NCBI RefSeq assembly: GCF_010119225.1
Contig: NZ_WNKF01000002.1
Span: 1 to 64,000 of the forward strand
Length of the DNA stretch: 64,000 nucleotides
Direction of reading: 5' to 3'
Source of the DNA: Cyclobacterium roseum
GTDB taxonomy: Bacteria; Bacteroidota; Bacteroidia; Cytophagales; Cyclobacteriaceae
Part shown: piece after piece, positions 1 through 7,633 of the stretch
How positions within the stretch are numbered: the stretch's first letter is position 1
How the letters are laid out: the number at the start of each line of letters is the position of its first letter
Position numbers and translations under genes: made by a program
The notes under the pieces: generated by a model
What the model was told of the DNA's origin: nothing
What the model saw: the letters and a program-made list of their open reading frames with translations, nothing else
Databases searched by the model: none

Positions 1-27
1 TTTTGGAGAAAAAAAACAACTAAATTA

Positions 28-57
28 GAGGCTGCCCGACTTTTCGGACAGCCTCCT
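28..57. terminator. Hairpin, possible terminator
   Basis: Arms GAGGCTGCCCGA and TCGGACAGCCTC form a 12-bp stem with one mismatch and a CTTT-like loop. No T-run follows on the plus strand. On the minus strand a run of eight T lies about ten bases past the stem. It may end a gene left of the window, or serve minus-strand transcripts. Confidence 0.4.
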
Positions 58-64
58 GGGGGGA

Positions 65-197
65 GGTGATTTGATGCCATTCTTAAATTTATTTAATATG
101 TTGACTTTTAGATAGTTAAAAATAAATACCGTCATCCCGATTTCTGCGTTTTTTAAATGTTAATTCTCGCAGTGACGGTACGATTCCCCAAATCACC
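65..197. repeat. Nested inverted repeat
   Basis: Outer arms GGTGATTTG (65-73) and CAAATCACC (189-197) are exact complements. Inside them TACCGTCA (127-134) pairs with TGACGGTA (173-180), and CTGCG (144-148) pairs with CGCAG (168-172). The block could fold as one long interrupted stem. No coding frame is associated with it. Confidence 0.5.
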
Positions 198-389
198 ACA
201 TCCTCACATCCCCACATCATCAATAACTGAGCCTGTCGAAGGGAGCAGCAGGTCCTGAAAAAGAATCTCTAATCCAACAGGTTCTCCCTCCTGCTTGCAG
301 GCACCGCCAGCAGAAAAGGAAATTACCATTGAAAAATACAAAAGTACCTTCTATCTTTAAGGCTAATCTTTTAAAATAAACCTAACATC

Positions 390-1535
390 ATGGAAAAAAT
401 TAACGTAGCGGTGGTCGGCACCGGATTCATTGGTCCTGCCCATATTGAAGCTCTGAGAAGAAACCCTAACATTGAAGTGGCTGCCCTTTGCGAGGTCAAC
501 GAGGAGCTAGCCAAAGCCAAGGCGACCCAATTGGGAATCGAGAAAGCCATGGTATTTGAGGACATGCTCAAAGATTCCTCGATTCAGGCGGTCCATATTT
601 GTACCCCAAATTTCCTCCATTATGCCCAATCCAAGGCAGTGCTGGAAGCGGGTAAACATGTAGTCTGCGAAAAACCCCTGGCCACAAAGATAGAAGAGGC
701 GGAGGAACTCGTCGCGCTGGCAAAAAAAACGGGCTTGGTGAACGCCGTACACTTTAACCTACGCTATTACCCCATGGTCCGGCAGATGAAAACCATGCGG
801 GAAAGCGGAGAACTGGGAGACATTTACTCTATCATGGGATCCTATTTACAAGATTGGCTATTTTTACAAACCGACTACAATTGGAGACTGGAACCAGACA
901 AGTCCGGTGATTCCCGGGCCATCGCTGACATCGGATCCCACCTATTGGACCTGACTGAATACGTAACCGGACTGAAGGTAACCGAAGTGATGGCGGATTT
1001 TTCTACCGTACACAAAACCCGGCTAAAGCCCCTCAAGGCCATCGAAACCTACAGTGGTAAAATGCTGAAAGAATCGGATTACGAAGAGGTACCCATCAAT
1101 ACCGAAGACCACGCTACGGTAATGCTGCGTTTTGATAATGGTAATAAGGGATCTGTAACGGTCAGCCAGGTAAACGCCGGAAGGAAAAACAGACTCAATA
1201 TCGAAATTGCCGGCTCCAAGGCTAATTTTGAATGGTGTAGTGAAAAACCAAACGAGCTCTGGATCGGTAAGAGAGAAACGGCCAATCAGCAGTTGATGAA
1301 AGACCCTTCTCTATTCACTCCCGAGGCGGCGAAATTGATTGGTTTCCCCGGCGGCCATAATGAAGGATTCCCGGATACTTCCAAGCAGATGTTTAAGGAG
1401 GTATATGCAGCGATCAGCGAAGGCAAGCAACCCGAAAAACCAAGCTATCCTACTTTTGCGGATGGGTACAGGGAATTACTGATCTGTGAACGCATCATCG
1501 AAAGCCATAAAAAACAGGCCTGGGTGAAAATATAA
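390..1535 (+). CDS. Gfo/Idh/MocA family oxidoreductase, cytosolic
   Basis: 381 residues. It is a probable NAD(P)-dependent dehydrogenase acting on a sugar or cyclitol; the substrate cannot be read from sequence. An N-terminal Rossmann fold carries GTGFIGPAH near residues 10-18, and the family EKPL motif follows near residue 95. The C-terminal half matches the alpha/beta dimerisation and substrate domain. No signal peptide is present, so it should act in the cytoplasm, unlike the two Tat-exported relatives at 6136 and 36878. The ATG at 390 puts the Rossmann motif at the usual distance from the N-terminus. The next gene starts 78 bases downstream and may have its own signals. Confidence 0.85.
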   Translation: MEKINVAVVGTGFIGPAHIEALRRNPNIEVAALCEVNEELAKAKATQLGIEKAMVFEDMLKDSSIQAVHICTPNFLHYAQSKAVLEAGKHVVCEKPLATKIEEAEELVALAKKTGLVNAVHFNLRYYPMVRQMKTMRESGELGDIYSIMGSYLQDWLFLQTDYNWRLEPDKSGDSRAIADIGSHLLDLTEYVTGLKVTEVMADFSTVHKTRLKPLKAIETYSGKMLKESDYEEVPINTEDHATVMLRFDNGNKGSVTVSQVNAGRKNRLNIEIAGSKANFEWCSEKPNELWIGKRETANQQLMKDPSLFTPEAAKLIGFPGGHNEGFPDTSKQMFKEVYAAISEGKQPEKPSYPTFADGYRELLICERIIESHKKQAWVKI

Positions 1536-1590
1536 AGGGTAGAATGTTAACCATTGTTTACCCTAACCCGTTATTTATAGCAAATCTTAA

Positions 1591-1614
1591 CCAAAACCAA
1601 AACCAAAACCAAAA
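1591..1614 (+). repeat. CCAAAA hexamer x4 at a start codon
   Basis: Four perfect CCAAAA units run directly into the start codon of the DUF2911 gene; the last A of the array is the A of ATG (1614-1616). Such a simple repeat in an initiation region could change length by slippage. Confidence 0.85.
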
Positions 1615-2123
1615 TGAAAACATCAACCATTAAAATGTTGGGACTGTCAGGAATGCTGATGATGTCGGTCATCTTTTTATCCCATTCCCAGGAACGCGCC
1701 AGTCCACCAAAAACAGCCGAAGGAACGGTTAACGGAGCCACCATTACGGTCAATTACAGCAGTCCTGCTGTAAAAGGGCGTGAAATTTTCGGCGGATTGG
1801 TTCCCCTGGGAAAAGTTTGGCGAGCAGGTGCGAACGAAGCCACGATATTTGAAACCAGCAAAGATATAAAGGTGGAAGGCGAAACACTTCCTGCCGGAAA
1901 ATACAGCTTCTTTATCATTCCGGGAGAATACAACAGCACCTTTATATTCAATAAACAAACCGGTCAGTGGGGAACTCAGTACGACGAAAGTCAGGATGCC
2001 CTTCGGGTAAGCGTTCCCTCTGGACAAACGCAATCCCTTATGGAAAACCTGACCTACGAAATCCACGATGATGGCATGGCAGTCATGTGGGAATACGGGC
2101 AGGCCAAAGCGGCTATAGAGTAA
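1614..2123 (+). CDS. DUF2911 domain protein, exported
   Basis: 169 residues. A hydrophobic N-terminal segment (about residues 8-24) ending near SHSQ looks like a signal peptide, so the protein is probably periplasmic. The rest matches DUF2911, a Bacteroidota family of unknown function; recognisable features are the KGREIFGGLVPLGKVWRAGANEAT region near 55-78 and LPAGKYSFFIIPG near 94-106. The start codon overlaps a CCAAAA tandem repeat. A strong terminator follows at 2133-2176, so transcription probably ends here. Confidence 0.8.
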   Translation: MKTSTIKMLGLSGMLMMSVIFLSHSQERASPPKTAEGTVNGATITVNYSSPAVKGREIFGGLVPLGKVWRAGANEATIFETSKDIKVEGETLPAGKYSFFIIPGEYNSTFIFNKQTGQWGTQYDESQDALRVSVPSGQTQSLMENLTYEIHDDGMAVMWEYGQAKAAIE

Positions 2124-2132
2124 TTTACAAAT

Positions 2133-2176
2133 CAAGCAGCCGGGCTTCAGAGACCGGCTGCTTGGTTACTTTTTTA
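2133..2176 (+). terminator. Rho-independent terminator
   Basis: Perfect 11-bp stem CAAGCAGCCGG (2133-2143) with CCGGCTGCTTG (2154-2164), ten-base loop, then a T-run ending near 2175. It lies ten bases after the DUF2911 stop. Confidence 0.85.
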
Positions 2177-2201
2177 ACGATACGATCATTCCCTGAATAC
2201 C

Positions 2202-4676
2202 TTGAAGCCATTTCCCCAATTACCCATTCTGGAGGTTATCCCGCGGCTGAAGCAATTGCTTAGACAAGACCTTTTCCTGATGCTTCATGCCCCTCCCGGG
2301 GCTGGAAAAAGCACCCTTTTACCGCTAACCTTGCTAGAGGAACCATGGTTAGGGGACCAAAAGATATTGCTGTTGGAACCACGCAAGTTGGCGGCAAAAA
2401 GTATTGCCCAACGCATGGCTCAATTGCTGGGCGAACCCCTTGGAGAAAGAGTAGGCTACCGGGTCCGGTTTGACACCTGCGTCGGACAAAACACCCAAAT
2501 CGAAGTCATCACCGAAGGTATTCTGACGCGAATGATGCAACAGGATAATGCCCTCACGGATGTAGGGCTGGTCATCTTTGATGAATTTCACGAAAGGAGC
2601 CTGCATGCCGATCTCGGCCTGGCCCTGGGAATGGAGGTCCGGGAGTTTCTCCGGCAAGACCTCAGGTTACTAATCATGTCTGCCACGCTGGATAGCCGCC
2701 TTTTAGCCGGTCAATTGCACATTCCCCTGGTAGAAAGCCAGGGAAAGCAATACCCGGTTGAACTGCATTATGGAGCCGGTGCGGACCTGTATTCCCTACC
2801 GGAAACCATCAGTGCGGTCATTGGAAACGCCCTTACGGCACATGCAGGAGACGTGCTTGCCTTTCTTCCCGGGCAGGGGGAAATTAAGAAAACCGAAAAA
2901 ATACTGCGGGACCGGCACCCGGAAATGGCCGTTTACAGCCTCTATGGGCAAATGCCCTTTGGCAAGCAGCAGGCTGCCCTTTTGCCCCATCCGCAGGGTA
3001 AACGAAAAATGGTACTGGCAACGGCCATCGCAGAGACCAGCCTCACCATCGAAGGCATCCGGATCGTGGTGGATGGCGGTTTCATGCGAAGTTCCCAATA
3101 CAACCCCAACACCGGACTGAATCGGCTTGTCACCCTTCCGGTCACCCAGGATACGGCCACCCAACGGGCCGGAAGAGCCGGTCGACTGGGACCGGGGGTC
3201 TGCTATCGGCTCTGGACAAAAGCAAGCCAGGACAAGCTGCTTCCCTTTCGAGAGCCTGAAATGCTGCAGGCCGACCTGGCTTCACTTGCCCTGGAACTGC
3301 ATAAATGGGGCATTTCCGATCCCCGGGAATTGAGCTGGGTTACCCCGCCACCGCAGGGCCATTGGGAAGAGGCGGTTACCTTGCTGGAACACCTGGGAGC
3401 ACTGGATGCAGGTAAAATCACGGCCCACGGCCAGGCCCTCCATGGCTTTCCCAGCCATCCCAGAATTGCCCACCTATTGGTCTACAGCAAGGATCTCAAC
3501 CTGGAATCCCTGGCGACCGACCTGGCCGCAGTACTCGAAGAAAAAGATCCCTTACCCGCTGCTAGGGGGGTGGACATCAACTTACGCATAGAGGGCTTAC
3601 GGAGGTTTCGGATGGCCAAAAAGGGTCCAAAAGAATTTGTAAAGATTGAAAAAGCAGCTCAATCCTTCCGAAAGCTGCTAGGCATACAGGCAGAAAACGG
3701 ACCGGTAGATCCCTATCAGACGGGAATGTTGTTGGCCCAGGCCTTTCCCGAAAGAATTGCCTCCGCCAGACCGGGAAACCAGGCGCTTTTTCAATTGGCC
3801 AATGGGCGCATGGCTTCTATGGACAGAAAGGATGATTTGGCCCGTGAACCCTGGATTGCCATTGCACATGTGAATGAAGGAGAAAAAACGGGGCGGATTT
3901 TTTTAGCGGCACCACTTTCTCCGACTGACCTACGCCCCATGGTACGGATAGTACCCAGAATTTATTGGGATGCGCAGGAAGAATCGGTGCTGGCAGTCGA
4001 AGAATGGAAAATAGGTCAGATACGCTTGCAGAAAAAGAACCTGCCCACTCCCGATCCCGAGAAAGTGATGCTGGTGCTGTTGGAAACCATTAGCCAACTT
4101 GGTGAAAGATTTCTTCCATTTGATAAGAAGGTTGGCCAATGGCAAAACAGGGTGCTAAGCCTTCGAAACTGGAACCCGGGGGCGGGCTGGCCGGATGTCC
4201 GAACGGAGCAACTACTTTCCAATCCCAAACCCTGGCTTGCACCTTACCTGCAAGGAGTGAAATCGGGGGAGGACCTGAGTAAACTCCCCCTACTGGAAAT
4301 TCTCCAACACAGCCTGGGTTTTGCACAACAGCAGGAACTGGACCAATTGGCGCCCGAGCACCTGCAGCTCCCTAGTGGATCCAAGGTTAAAATCGAATAT
4401 GCCTCTTCAGGTGAACCGCCGGTGCTGGCAGCCAGGTTACAAGAGTTGTTTGGCTGGAGTCAAACCCCATGTATCAATGAGGGACAAGTGCCGGTGTTGA
4501 TCCATTTGCTGTCCCCCGGATTTAAACCCGTTCAGGTGACCCAAGACCTGGAAAGTTTCTGGAATAAGACCTACCACGAAGTAAAAAAAGAACTGAAACG
4601 CCGGTACCCCAGGCACCACTGGCCGGAAGATCCCTGGAATGCGCAAGCGATCAGAGGGGTACCCCGGAAAAAATAA
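2202..4676 (+). CDS. hrpB: ATP-dependent RNA helicase HrpB
   Basis: 824 residues, the normal length for HrpB, a DEAH-box helicase of unclear physiological role. Walker A is GAGKST (residues 33-38), motif II is DEFH (127-130), motif III is SAT, and motif VI is QRAGRAGR. Helicase-associated (HA2-like) and HrpB C-terminal regions follow. The start is taken as TTG at 2202: it places Walker A at the usual position, an in-frame stop lies at 2175-2177, and no ATG lies between that stop and the TTG. The next in-frame ATG would remove the residues just before Walker A. No clear terminator follows. Confidence 0.9.
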   Translation: MKPFPQLPILEVIPRLKQLLRQDLFLMLHAPPGAGKSTLLPLTLLEEPWLGDQKILLLEPRKLAAKSIAQRMAQLLGEPLGERVGYRVRFDTCVGQNTQIEVITEGILTRMMQQDNALTDVGLVIFDEFHERSLHADLGLALGMEVREFLRQDLRLLIMSATLDSRLLAGQLHIPLVESQGKQYPVELHYGAGADLYSLPETISAVIGNALTAHAGDVLAFLPGQGEIKKTEKILRDRHPEMAVYSLYGQMPFGKQQAALLPHPQGKRKMVLATAIAETSLTIEGIRIVVDGGFMRSSQYNPNTGLNRLVTLPVTQDTATQRAGRAGRLGPGVCYRLWTKASQDKLLPFREPEMLQADLASLALELHKWGISDPRELSWVTPPPQGHWEEAVTLLEHLGALDAGKITAHGQALHGFPSHPRIAHLLVYSKDLNLESLATDLAAVLEEKDPLPAARGVDINLRIEGLRRFRMAKKGPKEFVKIEKAAQSFRKLLGIQAENGPVDPYQTGMLLAQAFPERIASARPGNQALFQLANGRMASMDRKDDLAREPWIAIAHVNEGEKTGRIFLAAPLSPTDLRPMVRIVPRIYWDAQEESVLAVEEWKIGQIRLQKKNLPTPDPEKVMLVLLETISQLGERFLPFDKKVGQWQNRVLSLRNWNPGAGWPDVRTEQLLSNPKPWLAPYLQGVKSGEDLSKLPLLEILQHSLGFAQQQELDQLAPEHLQLPSGSKVKIEYASSGEPPVLAARLQELFGWSQTPCINEGQVPVLIHLLSPGFKPVQVTQDLESFWNKTYHEVKKELKRRYPRHHWPEDPWNAQAIRGVPRKK

Positions 4677-4812
4677 GTCCTTGTTAAAGCGGTCATTTTT
4701 CGGGTACCTATCGAACAAGCAGTTGGGTTTTTATCTTTATGAAAACCAAAAATAGCGGGTGAACATTCAAGTATAACATATTAAGATATTTTTACCTTTT
4801 ATTCTTTTTTAC

Positions 4813-4820
4813 TACCTTTG
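4813..4820 (+). promoter_or_regulatory. Possible -7 promoter box (TACCTTTG)
   Basis: TACCTTTG matches the Bacteroidota -7 consensus TAnnTTTG and lies 67 bases before the flavohaemoglobin start. No convincing -33 TTTG is seen at the usual spacing, so confidence is limited. Confidence 0.45.
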
Positions 4821-4887
4821 CAGCTTAGTAATGATTTTCAAATTTTCAGCGGACATCCTGTCGATGGCTGATCAATAATCCTACAAA

Positions 4888-6093
4888 ATGAACGAGAACC
4901 AACGCAACATCATTTTATCAACGGTCCCGGTTTTAAAAGAGGGTGGGCTAGCATTAACCACCCATTTTTACAAACGCCTTTTTTTACACCACCCCGAGCT
5001 AAAAAACACCTTTAACATGGGAAACCAAAAATCCGGCAAACAGCAGCAAGCCCTGGCAATGGCAGTATTAGCCTATGCCGAACACATAGCCAACCCAGGC
5101 GTTTTGCTACCTGAATTGGAAAAAATTGGTCATAAACACGTAAGCCTGGACATTCGCCCCGAACACTATCCCATCGTGGGGAACCACCTGCTGGCCTCTA
5201 TAAAGGAAGTTCTTGGGGATGCAGCGACACCGCAAATTCTCGAAGCCTGGGAGTTGGCATATCAGGAGCTGGCTGATTTGATGATAAACCTGGAGTCAAA
5301 AATGTACCAGACCCAAAGTGCGCTTCCCGGTGGATGGACTGGCTGGCGTCCATTTGTTGTATCAAAAACGGTAAACGAGTCGGAAGAAATAACTTCCTTT
5401 TACCTAAAGCCGTCGGATGGAGGCGAAGTGGTTCGCCACCTTCCCGGACAATTCATCAGCTTGAAGGTTTTTTTACCGGATTTGCAATTGAATCAAGCCA
5501 GGCAGTATAGCCTTTCCAACCTTCCCAATGATAAAGAATACCGAATTTCCGTAAAAAGAGAAAAAGATTCCCGTTTGAATATCAATGGGATGATAAGCAA
5601 TCACCTACACGATCACATTGGGGAAGGTGCCATTGTGAATCTCAGTGCCCCCACAGGAGACTTTACCTTATCGGAACCTATGAATCGTCCCCTTACCCTT
5701 ATCAGTGGTGGGGTAGGCATAACGCCCCTAATGAGTATGTTGGAAACGCTGGCCACAACCACATTAACCCATCCCCTTACCTGGGTGCATGCCTGCAGAA
5801 ATAAATCGGTGCATGCCTTTAGGGAACCGGTACAGCAACTTGCCGCCAGCCATTCCCTGATTGAGAAACATGTTTTTTACGATCAGCTTGACACGCAAGA
5901 TAGAAGAGAAGGCATTCACGCAGGTCCCATGGATTTGGAAAAATTACCTTCGCTTCGGGAAGACAGCAGATTTTATATTTGCGGACCGGCTGGGTTTATA
6001 AAAGCCCAGCACGCTACCCTATTGGAAATGGGTATTCCGAAGGAATCCATCTTTTTTGAAGAGTTTGGTCCCCAGACACTTCATTTAAATTAG
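4888..6093 (+). CDS. hmp: Flavohaemoglobin, nitric oxide dioxygenase
   Basis: 401 residues. It should oxidise NO to nitrate using O2 and NAD(P)H in the cytoplasm. An N-terminal globin domain (about 1-140) has Tyr28 at B10, Gln52/53 in the E helix and proximal His84 in KHVSL. A ferredoxin-reductase-like FAD domain follows (about 150-260; RQYSLSN), then an NAD domain (about 265-401) with GGVGITPLMSML and CGPAGF. Length and domain order are those of typical Hmp. It is transcribed alone, with a TAnnTTTG box upstream and a bidirectional terminator directly after. No NsrR or NorR gene lies nearby. Confidence 0.93.
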   Translation: MNENQRNIILSTVPVLKEGGLALTTHFYKRLFLHHPELKNTFNMGNQKSGKQQQALAMAVLAYAEHIANPGVLLPELEKIGHKHVSLDIRPEHYPIVGNHLLASIKEVLGDAATPQILEAWELAYQELADLMINLESKMYQTQSALPGGWTGWRPFVVSKTVNESEEITSFYLKPSDGGEVVRHLPGQFISLKVFLPDLQLNQARQYSLSNLPNDKEYRISVKREKDSRLNINGMISNHLHDHIGEGAIVNLSAPTGDFTLSEPMNRPLTLISGGVGITPLMSMLETLATTTLTHPLTWVHACRNKSVHAFREPVQQLAASHSLIEKHVFYDQLDTQDRREGIHAGPMDLEKLPSLREDSRFYICGPAGFIKAQHATLLEMGIPKESIFFEEFGPQTLHLN

Positions 6094-6099
6094 CGATAA

Positions 6100-6130
6100 A
6101 AAAAGCGGCATCATTTAGATACCGCTTTTT
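6100..6130. terminator. Bidirectional terminator
   Basis: AAAAAGCGGCATC (6100-6112) pairs with GATACCGCTTTTT (6118-6130) with one mismatch and a five-base loop. T-runs on both strands make it suitable for both the flavohaemoglobin gene and the convergent oxidoreductase gene. Confidence 0.85.
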
Positions 6131-6135
6131 CTGCA

Positions 6136-7464
6136 TTACAACCTGTATCCAGCCCTATAGGGCCGGTGCAGGTGTTTTTCCGCCTCAGCATCATTAACAA
6201 ACTGCTCCTTTTCGGGGTCCCAGTTCAGCGGTCTTCCCAAATCATAGGCGATATTCCCTAAGGTACAAGTCACGCAAGTGCTGTGGCCTATTTCTACCGG
6301 GGCGATGGGATCTTTTCTTCGCCGAACGGACTCGATAAAATCAACGTGATGAGCGCCTCCGCCGCCACCCTGAAGGCTTTCACCGTCTTCCAGTACCGGA
6401 TACAAGGAAGGATCGGAGGCTTTATAATGGGATCGGGAAACCTCTATCCAGCCATCCCTACCAAAAAACTTGCAACCCCTGGTTTCATTTTCATCAAAAG
6501 GCTGCTCCGTAACCGTCACCCCATTGGCATACTTAAAAGTCAGGTGTTCGGTATCCTGATACCCGGCAGGAATGATCTCCACCGGCCCCTTCCGGTCCAT
6601 TCCTATGGCCCACTGGGCGATGTCAAACATGTGCGCTCCCCAGTCGGTCGTCAGTCCCCCACCGGTTTCCTTGTACCAACGCCAGCCTCCCCACATTTTC
6701 TCGTTTTCAGGAGGATTTAGGGATATGGGCGGATTTAGCTCATTATTAAAATGAATGGGAGCATCCAAGGGACCTTGCCAAAGATCCCAGTTCAAATCCT
6801 CGGGGATGGTTTCCTTAGGCAGGTCAAAGGGTTTTGGAGGCCCTCCTACGCAGGCAAAAACCTTACTGACCGGACCAATGCGTCCTTTTTGAACCATGGT
6901 AACAGCCTGTTGGAAGTTGGCGTAGGAACGCTGCATGCTGCCCGTTGCCAGCACGGTATTATTGGAGCGGACCGCTTTCACGAGTTCCTGTCCTTCCTTA
7001 ATCGTAAAGGTTAGCGGCTTCTCCAGGTATATATCCTTTCCTGCTTTGCAGGCATCGATGGCTATCAATGCATGCCAATGATCGGGAGTGGCAATGACTA
7101 CCGCATCTACGTCCTTTCTGGCTAGCAGATCGTGGTAGTTTTCGTATACCTTTACGTCCACCTGCTGCTGATGCTCCTGATAGTAAGCTGCCGTGCGGTT
7201 CAAAAATCGTTGCCTTTTTGCCCCATAGACATCACAACCAGCGATCACTTCGATATCTGGCATGGAAATAAAGCTATTTAACAAGCCATTGGCCTGCCTG
7301 CCCAGTCCGATAAACCCCAAACGAAGGGTGCTGGCAGCAGCTTTCCTAAGCTTAGGTGCCTTCCCAAATCCACTTTGGGGCAACACTCCGATTCCGGCAG
7401 CTCCCAGTAGGCCCGTACCCATAAACTTCCGTCTGGAGAGTAGGTTCTTTTTTTTCTTGTTCAT
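6136..7464 (-). CDS. Gfo/Idh/MocA oxidoreductase, Tat-exported
   Basis: 442 residues. A twin-arginine signal (SRRKF, residues 10-14, then a hydrophobic stretch) indicates folded export with bound cofactor. The Rossmann motif is GFIGLGRQANG near residues 50-60, and EKPLTF is near 150. A WGAHMFDIAQWA segment typical of the Bacteroidota/planctomycete subgroup follows. Known members act on sugars or glycosides, often as 3-dehydrogenases; the substrate here is unknown. It lies downstream of the beta-helix gene on the same strand with a 169-base gap, so co-expression is possible but not shown. Confidence 0.87.
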   Translation of the reverse strand: MNKKKKNLLSRRKFMGTGLLGAAGIGVLPQSGFGKAPKLRKAAASTLRLGFIGLGRQANGLLNSFISMPDIEVIAGCDVYGAKRQRFLNRTAAYYQEHQQQVDVKVYENYHDLLARKDVDAVVIATPDHWHALIAIDACKAGKDIYLEKPLTFTIKEGQELVKAVRSNNTVLATGSMQRSYANFQQAVTMVQKGRIGPVSKVFACVGGPPKPFDLPKETIPEDLNWDLWQGPLDAPIHFNNELNPPISLNPPENEKMWGGWRWYKETGGGLTTDWGAHMFDIAQWAIGMDRKGPVEIIPAGYQDTEHLTFKYANGVTVTEQPFDENETRGCKFFGRDGWIEVSRSHYKASDPSLYPVLEDGESLQGGGGGAHHVDFIESVRRRKDPIAPVEIGHSTCVTCTLGNIAYDLGRPLNWDPEKEQFVNDAEAEKHLHRPYRAGYRL

Positions 7465-7633
7465 TTTTTTGAGTTATTGATTAAATGATTTGTGATGCAG
7501 TAATTCCGGATTATGGAAAAAACCATAAGATAAATAGGCCTGACAACGTTTGGACAGCCGAATTCACCTTTTTTTAAAGCAGGTACAAATAACAAAAAAA
7601 AACCGAAAGTCCCAGCTATGAACCAAACCATTA

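Larger units (their letters stand above)
1..389. other. Intergenic region with inverted repeats
   Basis: No convincing coding sequence is seen. The region holds a hairpin at 28-57, nested inverted repeats between 65 and 197, three tandem imperfect octamers at 198-221 (ACATCCTC, ACATCCCC, ACATCATC) and a GAGCCTGTCGAAGG motif near 229-242 of a kind often seen in dispersed bacterial repeats. A TATCTTTA box near 352-359 resembles the Bacteroidota -7 element with one mismatch and could serve the gene starting at 390. Confidence 0.5.

Noticed and set aside
1537-1566. Terminator after the first oxidoreductase
   Set aside because: AGGGTA/TACCCT arms with a partly paired interior exist, but no T-run follows and the stem has mismatches.
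2758-3120. Long alternative frames inside hrpB on both strands
   Set aside because: They overlap a full-length helicase with intact motifs and show no independent domain; they are shadows of a GC-rich coding sequence.
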